A stretch of DNA of 64,000 nucleotides from Rhodopirellula baltica SH 1 (lineage in GTDB: Bacteria > Planctomycetota > Planctomycetia > Pirellulales > Pirellulaceae). The notes below the pieces were generated by a model. The model saw nothing but the letters and a program-made list of their open reading frames with translations. It was not told the origin of the DNA and did no database searches. Positions 58,234 to 64,000 of this stretch are shown piece after piece. The DNA lies in assembly GCF_000196115.1 (NCBI RefSeq), contig NC_005027.1:6258001-6322000 (forward strand), read 5' to 3'. Position 1 is the first letter of the stretch. Each line of letters opens with the position of its first letter. The position numbers and the translations under genes are program-made.

Positions 58234-59028
58234 ATGTCTCGATTGATTGAAGCTTCCCGTCTGCCCGAACTGAATTCGTTGGTCGAACTCATCCAAGGCT
58301 TTGTGCCTCGACTGTTCGTGCCTCATCTGCCCGCCTTGATTGCGATTGGTGGAATCACTTGTGGCTCAGTGTTGGTCACGCCAACTGAATCACAGGCGGC
58401 CAATGGCAGAGGCGTTCAGGTGACAACGATCCCGACGGGATCTGGTTGCACCAATTGTGGCCAAAACCGCAACGTGGTGACTCGTGCGCCAGTTTCCAGC
58501 CGAACCGTTTCAGTCGGAACTCCGGTGCAGCACGGCCAGGTCATTCATGGCGATGCTGTTGTTCAGAGCACCCCGGTTTTTCACGGCAACCAAGTCATTC
58601 ACAACGGCGGAGTCGTTCACTCGGGCCAGATCGTTCACTCGGGCCGAGTCGTTCATCAAGCGAGCAAGCCGACGGTGTTGCCGGCATCGCATTCGGTGTC
58701 CGGTTCACATCTGCTGGGCGGTGCCGTTTCGAATGTCTTGACGACTTTGAACGCACAACGGTCTCGACAGGGACTACGTGGTCTTGCGTATGATCCGCAG
58801 TTGCAAGCGGTCGCGGAACGGCGTGCTCAATTGATGGCGTCGACGGGTTTGAAAACTCATCCATCAGGATCGTTTGCCCCCGGACGCTATGAGGGCGTCG
58901 GATGGAGCAGTTCCCACACGCCCGCCGGAGTTTCGGCTTGTTACACCAGCGATCCCAACATGCGAGTTGCAGGAGCCGCGATGGCGCGCGGTCGCGATGG
59001 CGTCTACTTCTGCGTCGTGTATCGCTGA
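58234..59028 (+). CDS. CAP-domain (SCP-like) secreted protein
   Basis: A 264-residue protein. A hydrophobic N-terminal part (FVPHLPALIAIGGITCGSVLV) precedes GCTNCGQN (possible disulphide or metal site), then a short repeat region in which VIHxGxVVHSG-like units recur about five times (about 105-140). The C-terminal CAP domain is visible as LTTLNAQRSRQGLRGLAYDPQLQAVAERRAQLMA and later VGWSSSHTPAGVSACYTSD, typical of bacterial SCP-like domains in which the classical His/Glu set is reduced. Probably exported; function unknown. It ends 8 bases before the next ATG. Confidence 0.75.
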   Translation: MSRLIEASRLPELNSLVELIQGFVPRLFVPHLPALIAIGGITCGSVLVTPTESQAANGRGVQVTTIPTGSGCTNCGQNRNVVTRAPVSSRTVSVGTPVQHGQVIHGDAVVQSTPVFHGNQVIHNGGVVHSGQIVHSGRVVHQASKPTVLPASHSVSGSHLLGGAVSNVLTTLNAQRSRQGLRGLAYDPQLQAVAERRAQLMASTGLKTHPSGSFAPGRYEGVGWSSSHTPAGVSACYTSDPNMRVAGAAMARGRDGVYFCVVYR

Positions 59029-59036
59029 TTCCCGCG

Positions 59037-60065
59037 ATGGTGATGGCCGTCGCTCTGGCTGAGTCGGCGGTTGTACCATCGGGTTCGATTGGATGTCTGG
59101 CGCGGTGCAGTGGGCAAGCACCGCTGACCGCGCCGCAAATCTTGCCGGCAACCAGCGTCGAAATGACGCCCGATCAAGCACGCCAATCGGTTCAGTGGCT
59201 GGCGGATCAACTTCTCACGCATGTCCCCGATCGCTTTGACGGCGATGATGATTGGGGCAACACAAAATCGTTGTGGGCGGGCGTGAAAGTCCGACGCGAA
59301 GGTTGGAAGCTGAAAACCAACCGGCGCCGCAAAGAGGTTCGTCATGGACGTTGGGTTCGCTATGACGTCACGTTGCCGGCGCTTTCCAAGTCAGAAATTG
59401 CCACGCCAAAAATGGATCCAGCGGATGTTGCGACCGGCAGCGATGGACAAAGCCGCGCCGTCTCAGCTGCGGGATTGTTGTCCGGATTCGCTTGGCCGTC
59501 CGCCCTGCCCATCAGTGCTTCGTCGCCGCGATCTGACTCTCCGCTCGCGCAGTCTCCACTCACCATTCGATCGGTCGTCCCTTCCACAACGCCTGCCGGC
59601 AATCCTGGTTGGCTCGTCGATGCGGTTGTGCGAACACCCGCCAGGTTTCACATTCGGCTGGAACGTTGGAACCTGGGTGTGCAGGCTTTTAGTATCAGCG
59701 TCGATGGCACGATGGACGTGAACCTGGAGTGCCAGTTCGTGATGGGCATGTCCGCCGACTACAGCGAAGTGCCTCCCGCGATTCAGTTGGATGTGAACGT
59801 CGAACATGCCAAGATGCGAATGGATCGATTCAACGTCGAACGAATCAGCAAGCTGGGTGGTGACGCGGCCGAAGAGCTGGGCAACTTGGCAGAGGACACT
59901 TTGATTCGGTTGTGGCTCAAGAAAGAGAACACTCGTTTGGCCGATCGTTTGAACGAAGCGATTGCGAAACATCAATCCGACCTGCGGTGGTCGATGATGC
60001 AATGGTTGGGACAATGGCACTCAGCATCGTTGCCATCATCAGATGCGGACAGCACCACTCGCTGA
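59037..60065 (+). CDS. Hypothetical exported protein
   Basis: A 342-residue protein from ATG 59037, close behind the CAP gene, so the two are probably co-transcribed. The frame is open further upstream but overlaps the CAP gene. The first residues (MVMAVALAESAVV) are weakly signal-like. The rest has DDDWGNTKSLWAGVKVRREGWKLKTNRRRKEVRHGRW, then mixed beta strands (ARFHIRLERWNLGVQAFSIS) and a helical end. No family recognised. Confidence 0.6.
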   Translation: MVMAVALAESAVVPSGSIGCLARCSGQAPLTAPQILPATSVEMTPDQARQSVQWLADQLLTHVPDRFDGDDDWGNTKSLWAGVKVRREGWKLKTNRRRKEVRHGRWVRYDVTLPALSKSEIATPKMDPADVATGSDGQSRAVSAAGLLSGFAWPSALPISASSPRSDSPLAQSPLTIRSVVPSTTPAGNPGWLVDAVVRTPARFHIRLERWNLGVQAFSISVDGTMDVNLECQFVMGMSADYSEVPPAIQLDVNVEHAKMRMDRFNVERISKLGGDAAEELGNLAEDTLIRLWLKKENTRLADRLNEAIAKHQSDLRWSMMQWLGQWHSASLPSSDADSTTR

Positions 60066-60143
60066 CCATCTCTGACTCTTCTACGAACGCGGTCGGATTT
60101 CTGGCATCGTTCGAATACTCCAGCCGATCACCAACCCTCGCCC

Positions 60144-60821
60144 ATGAACTTTCTCTGCCACGCCATTCCATACTTGGATGATCCGGTGATGGCGGTCTCG
60201 ACAGGCATCCCAGACTTCTTGTCCGTGATCGATCGCAAGATCCGAGCACGCGGACGATTGGCGGCTCCATTCATCGAGGATTCCGATCCGGTGCTTCGGC
60301 AGGTCGCTCGCGGCGTGCTGGCACACATCGACGATGATCAGTGGTTTCATGGGGGCGAGACGTTCGCGCGGATGAACCTCGAATTTGCGGTCCAGTTGCG
60401 AGACCTGTTGCCAGGAGACGCCGGGTTTCGCCCCAGCTTTGTGGGGCACATTTTGATAGAGATGTTGCTGGACTCGAATGTGATCGAGGATCGGCCCGAA
60501 ATCGGTGACCGGTACTACGCTCTGTTCGATCAGATTCCTGAGGACGAAATTGCGGCTTCGGTTCAGCGAATCACTGGGAAATCGACGGACAAGATTCCCG
60601 CGACGATGCGGCGGTTCGCTTCCACCCGGTTCTTGTACGATTACTTGGCCGACGACACACTGCTGATGCGGCTGAACCAGGTCATGGCCCGAGTCGGGCT
60701 GGTGGCATTGCCCAATGCCGTTCGCGATTGGTTGCCAAAAGCACGCCAAGAGGTGCGACTTCATCACGCACGTCTACTCGCCCCCGGAGGTCGTCCGATG
60801 GCCTATCCTGAGCTGAACTAG
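60144..60821 (+). CDS. AcpH-like (ACP phosphodiesterase fold) protein
   Basis: A 225-residue all-helical protein starting MNFLCHAIPYLDDPVMAVSTG, which matches the MNFLAH start of acyl carrier protein phosphodiesterases; VGHILIEMLLD corresponds to the family's H-x-x-x-D helix and GVLAHIDDDQWFH to its metal-binding segment. In AcpH, His and Asp residues bind Mn and remove the 4'-phosphopantetheine of ACP. Several of those residues appear present, but overall similarity is modest, so the exact reaction is uncertain. Confidence 0.55.
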   Translation: MNFLCHAIPYLDDPVMAVSTGIPDFLSVIDRKIRARGRLAAPFIEDSDPVLRQVARGVLAHIDDDQWFHGGETFARMNLEFAVQLRDLLPGDAGFRPSFVGHILIEMLLDSNVIEDRPEIGDRYYALFDQIPEDEIAASVQRITGKSTDKIPATMRRFASTRFLYDYLADDTLLMRLNQVMARVGLVALPNAVRDWLPKARQEVRLHHARLLAPGGRPMAYPELN

Positions 60822-60895
60822 GTTGTTCCGGTCGATCAATCCGAAACGAAACTCCGTTGATATCCCCTTTCGAGAACTCTGTAGAGAAGAACATT

Positions 60896-61744
60896 ATGAA
60901 GTACGGCATGAACCTGCTGTTGTGGTCCGGCGAAGTCACCGAGGAAATGCTGCCCGTTTGTGAGCAGCTCAAAGGAATCGGATACGACAGCGTCGAATTG
61001 CCAATGTTCAATCTCGATTTGGACTACGCCAAGATTGGCAAGCGTCTCGATGAGATCGGATTGGGGCGAACCGCTGTCACGATTCGTGGCGAAGAAGACA
61101 ACCCGATTTCGTGCGACGCCGCGGTGCGAGCCAAGGGCGTCGAGTTGAACAAGAAGACGTTGGATTGCTGTGCGGCGGCTGGCGTTGAGATTCTGGTCGG
61201 CCCTTATCACTCGGCAATCGGATTGTTCAGCGGTGCCGGACCCACCGAAGATGAATGGAAGTGGGGCGTTGAATCGATGCGAGCAACCGCCGAATACGCC
61301 GAGACCGTTGGCGTGAAATTGGGCGTCGAAGCTCTGAACCGTTTTGAATGCTACTTGCTGAACTGCCACGCCGACTCGGCCCGCTTTGCTCGCGACGTGG
61401 ATCACCCATCCTGTGGAATGATGTACGACACTTTCCACAGCAACATCGAAGAGAAGTCGATCACCGAAGCGATCCAGGCCGGCGGTGACAAATTGTTCCA
61501 CATTCACATCAGCGAAAACGATCGCAGCACGCCGGGCAAAGGTGGCGTGAACTGGAAAGAGAACTTCGACGCGATTGTGAAGTCGGGCTATGACGGCTAC
61601 CTGACCATCGAAGCCTTCGGGCTGGCTCTGCCGGAAATCGCCGCAGCGACCAAGATTTGGCGGAAGATGTTCTCCGACGAGCTGACACTCGCCAAAGAGG
61701 GCCTCGAGTTCATGAAAGCTGAATTGGCCGCACGGAACGCCTGA
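60896..61744 (+). CDS. Ketose 3-epimerase-like TIM-barrel enzyme
   Basis: A 282-residue sugar isomerase/epimerase of the xylose-isomerase-like TIM-barrel family, from ATG 60896 (MKYGMNLLLWSG). The four metal-binding positions of D-tagatose/D-allulose 3-epimerases are recognisable: Glu in GVEALNRFE, Asp in MMYDTFHSNIEE, His in FHIHISENDRSTPG, and Glu in LTIEAFG. This order and spacing are close to those enzymes, so C3 epimerisation of a ketohexose is likely. A hairpin without T-run follows at 61759-61794. Confidence 0.85.
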   Translation: MKYGMNLLLWSGEVTEEMLPVCEQLKGIGYDSVELPMFNLDLDYAKIGKRLDEIGLGRTAVTIRGEEDNPISCDAAVRAKGVELNKKTLDCCAAAGVEILVGPYHSAIGLFSGAGPTEDEWKWGVESMRATAEYAETVGVKLGVEALNRFECYLLNCHADSARFARDVDHPSCGMMYDTFHSNIEEKSITEAIQAGGDKLFHIHISENDRSTPGKGGVNWKENFDAIVKSGYDGYLTIEAFGLALPEIAAATKIWRKMFSDELTLAKEGLEFMKAELAARNA

Positions 61745-61758
61745 TCTGAAATCAGCTG

Positions 61759-61794
61759 ATTTCGGGCCTTTCCGATTCACGGAAGGCCCGAAAT
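61759..61794. terminator. Hairpin after the epimerase gene
   Basis: A 15-bp stem with one bulge (ATTTCGGGCCTTTCCG with CGGAAGGCCCGAAAT) around the loop ATTCA, 15 bases after the stop. It lacks a T-run, so it may stabilise the mRNA end or terminate with help. Confidence 0.5.
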
Positions 61795-62037
61795 AGACTG
61801 CCTAAACGGCAAACAGCACCGGTTTCGGTCGATCTCCCCTGACCGGCCGTCTTCCGCGCCAGATCAGAGAAATATCTACGAAACCACCCATGCGGGGGTG
61901 TGGTGCCGGATTTCGCGTGGCTACATTGTTCCCACGTGTATCGCACCAGGCTCGCCGGGGGGTCCCCGATCAATTGGCGAGAGATCACGTGCGTGAGACT
62001 GGAAATCACCGATCTTTGAAAGTTGGATGTCTCCCAG

Positions 62038-62817
62038 ATGTGCTTGCTTGCTGTTCAGTACCGTTTGGTTCCCGAAAGTCCCATCCTCGTTGCGGCCAAC
62101 CGCGAAGAGTATGTTGACCGACCGAGCCAAACGCCGTCCATTCAATCCGGTAAACCACGCGTGTTGTGTGGAATCGACCAAAAGGCCGGTGGAACTTGGT
62201 TGGGGGTAAACCAAAACGGTTTGTTTGTTGGTTTAACCAATCGTGCCACCGCGACTCCTTTGTTCGGACAACGGTCTCGTGGCCAATTGGCGATGGATTT
62301 ATTGCGTTGCACTTCTTCACGTCGTGCACTCGAAAAAGCCCACGCTGAGTTCGCCAAAAATCGTTACGAAGGTTGCAACATCATCTTGGCAGATGCCAAG
62401 GCTGGTTTTGCAATTCATGCTGACGAGCGACAAGAAGTCGTCGAGTTGCAAGAAGGCCTGAACATCATCGGGGCTCGCAACTTGAACGACCCGGACGACG
62501 GACGCGTTCAGTTGGCTCGCCGCCTGTTAACCCTTCAGACGCTGGACTCGCCAGTGAAGTTCCTGGCCGTGGCCAGCAAAGTGTTCGCACGTTCGCCGGT
62601 CGGCCAAGGTCGACCAAGCATGGTCATTCGCAACGGTGACTACGCGACCGTCAGCAGCACGCTGATTGCGTTGGGCGTCAAGCCACGCGATGCGATTTAC
62701 CAGTTCAGCAGCGGTGCTCCGGACGAGAGCAAGTACGAAGACTACTCACCAATGTTGCGAGACATCCTCAGTCGCGGTCTACGAGAAGCTCGCACCAAAG
62801 CCAAGGTCGGCTCCTGA
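62038..62817 (+). CDS. TANGO2/NRDE family protein
   Basis: A 259-residue protein. ATG 62038 gives MCLLAVQYR, placing Cys at position 2 as in the NRDE/TANGO2 family, in which this residue may become the N-terminal nucleophile; TTG 62023 would bury it. The signature is AANREEYVDRP (NREE in place of NRDE), followed by GGTWLGVNQNGLFVGLTNR. The family has been linked to haem handling and metabolic stability in eukaryotes; the bacterial role is unclear. A clear terminator follows at 62861. Confidence 0.88.
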   Translation: MCLLAVQYRLVPESPILVAANREEYVDRPSQTPSIQSGKPRVLCGIDQKAGGTWLGVNQNGLFVGLTNRATATPLFGQRSRGQLAMDLLRCTSSRRALEKAHAEFAKNRYEGCNIILADAKAGFAIHADERQEVVELQEGLNIIGARNLNDPDDGRVQLARRLLTLQTLDSPVKFLAVASKVFARSPVGQGRPSMVIRNGDYATVSSTLIALGVKPRDAIYQFSSGAPDESKYEDYSPMLRDILSRGLREARTKAKVGS

Positions 62818-62860
62818 TCCTTTGTTGAGCTGACTTCGGCTGCCATTCGAAATCACATCA

Positions 62861-62897
62861 CGCCAATGCTGCAAGCCTTTGCTGCATTGGCGTTTTT
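62861..62897 (+). terminator. Rho-independent terminator
   Basis: Arms CGCCAATGCTGCAA and TTGCTGCATTGGCG (62861-62892) pair with one T-T mismatch and are followed by TTTTT. It ends the TANGO2-type gene. Confidence 0.8.
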
Positions 62898-63316
62898 AAT
62901 GCGCCAGTAGCTCATCGCGATGAAGGCAGAGGACGTCCTGTGAACGGCTATTTGGCTGCGTTTGCAAAAGTTTCGGCCAAAAACGAAAAAAATGTTTTTC
63001 TGTGAGTTTTCCTCGGGGAAATCTCACACCCTCGCATCTTTCGTTTTCTACCGATCTTCTCACGGCCGGGGCTAAGATAACGAGTCATTGCGAGACTTAC
63101 GCATTTTCTTCGTATTGAGCGAATGCTGCGCCATTGCTGGATGATGCCCAGCTGCCCCCCAGCTTGAGTTTAACTTCTCCCCTGCGATCCTCCATCATCG
63201 AACTCGATGTCGTGGAAAGTCGCCTTGAGTGCCTGCAGTGACAGCACGGGCACCATTGGTGGTTCGCGTCCGTTGGCAGCGGGCGTCTCTGTTCTCTCTT
63301 TCGATTGGTACGGACG
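62898..63316. other. Intergenic region before the small lipoprotein gene
   Basis: About 420 bases with no supported gene. It has an A-rich patch (AAAACGAAAAAAATG near 62978) and presumably the promoter of the lipoprotein/DUF1559 pair. Confidence 0.4.
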
Positions 63317-63499
63317 ATGAAACTGGCTTCTCTGTTTGCAAAGTCTCTTTTGGCACTCTTGTTGGTTGGCGTTTGGGCTGGTTGCGAAGCCGAGCCGACG
63401 GTGATCCCCGAGGATGAAGACGAGTTCGCCGCCTATGACGCCGCAATGGCGGGGGCGGAAGCGGAGGCTGCTGAGAACGCCGACGAAGTGGCTCCCTGA
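63317..63499 (+). CDS. Small lipoprotein, 60 residues
   Basis: From ATG 63317. A hydrophobic leader (FAKSLLALLLVGVWAGC) ends in a lipobox-like VWAGC, so Cys about 23 would be lipidated. The mature part is very acidic (VIPEDEDEFAAYDAAMAGAEAEAAENADE). Planctomycete genomes often carry such short acidic lipoproteins immediately before DUF1559 genes, as here. Function unknown. Confidence 0.65.
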   Translation: MKLASLFAKSLLALLLVGVWAGCEAEPTVIPEDEDEFAAYDAAMAGAEAEAAENADEVAP

Positions 63500-63667
63500 C
63501 GGAGTAGGCGACGCAAAGCCGTTTCTGTTGAGCTTGCAGGCTCGTGCGTCTCGGCTGATCCACGCTGACATCTTTCGGCTCGAAATTTCTGGCTGAAAGC
63601 GATCGCTGATCTTTGTTGTCACCATCGGCGATCTTCATTCTCTCTTCTCTTTTTTGGAATCGGTGAA

Positions 63668-64000
63668 ATGTTGATTCACAAACGCGGGCATCTGTTTCCG
63701 CCGCATCAGAAAGGCAAGCGAAGCGTCTCCTTCAGTGGCTTCACGCTGGTTGAGTTGTTGGTCGTCATCGCCATCATTGGCGTCTTGGTTGGGCTCTTGT
63801 TGCCGGCCGTGCAGTCGGCACGCGAAGCTGCTCGGCGAATGAGTTGCAGCAATAATTTCAAGCAAATTGGCTTGGGCGTTCACAACTATCACGCGGCTTA
63901 CAACCAGTTTCCGATGCATGGCACCGGAGCGACGAATGAAACGAATGATTTGTGGTCTTTGGCCGATGACCATGGAACCGCTCCGGCTCCGCCCATCGGA
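63668..64000 (+). CDS. DUF1559 prepilin-like protein (5' part only)
   Basis: The gene runs off the right edge; 111 codons are visible. After a short basic leader, [21 protein letters not shown] is the type IV pilin/pseudopilin N-terminal methylation motif (cleavage after Gly, Glu at +5), followed by [25 protein letters not shown], the classic start of DUF1559 proteins. These proteins are greatly expanded in planctomycetes and may form pseudopilus-like or surface structures. ATG 63668 was chosen as the first Met of the leader. Confidence 0.93.
   Translation, partial: MLIHKRGHLFPPHQKGKRSVSFSGFTLVELLVVIAIIGVLVGLLLPAVQSAREAARRMSCSNNFKQIGLGVHNYHAAYNQFPMHGTGATNETNDLWSLADDHGTAPAPPIG

Overview
The window looks like a chromosomal segment of a marine planctomycete close to Rhodopirellula. 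The evidence is a DUF1559 prepilin-like protein at the right edge, a DUF1580 protein, an SHD1-type domain in an acidic repeat protein, many secreted beta-propeller, TPR and Tat-exported proteins, an unusually long SecA with a SEC-C tail, LPS-type WaaA, and intergenic space full of palindromic repeats. This placement is inference from gene content; no marker gene was compared.

Layout. (1) 1-3032 is core: the start of a membrane sensor with a c-type haem motif, a secreted acidic repeat protein, tRNA-Cys(GCA) and tRNA-Lys(CTT). (2) 3033-23626 is a mobile defence island. A tyrosine integrase sits directly after tRNA-Lys, followed by a type I restriction-modification locus (GIY-YIG/DUF4357 partner, hsdM, hsdS, hsdR), a Shedu-like DUF4263 protein, a SEC-C protein with a nuclease-like N-terminus, and a plasmid-like module: three 17-bp palindromes, HTH protein, DUF1580 protein, ParB-like protein, a 58-codon ORF, and a protein with family-A polymerase-like motifs. 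Next comes a second, near-identical GIY-YIG/hsdM unit with a different hsdS and an hsdR cut off after about 83 codons. That cut is joined to a broken chromosomal gene (probable MscS-type channel), so the island's right end appears to have been lost by deletion. (3) 24775-41300 is core and accessory: a small HExxH protein, a Tat-exported Gfo/Idh/MocA oxidoreductase, secreted propeller proteins, an M14 carboxypeptidase, an MFS transporter, a sensor kinase/NtrC-type regulator pair, an esterase and lepA. Four copies of a 116-bp inverted-repeat element and several nested palindromic elements lie between these genes. (4) 41400-57800 holds a small anchored Pro/Gly/Asn/Tyr-rich protein, a 207-bp tandem repeat array, waaA, secA, nif3-like, two TPR proteins, an HtrA-type protease and a SNF2-type helicase. 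(5) 58234-64000 holds a CAP-domain protein, an AcpH-like protein, a ketose 3-epimerase-like enzyme, a TANGO2/NRDE protein, a tiny lipoprotein and the start of a DUF1559 protein.

How it fits together. The island combines two type I R-M specificities with at least one further antiphage gene and carries its own integration and probable replication/maintenance genes. The two R-M copies form direct repeats of about 3 kb that are 14,825 bp apart, so homologous recombination could excise or amplify the intervening unit or swap hsdS genes. All positions were read by eye; no database search or alignment program was used.
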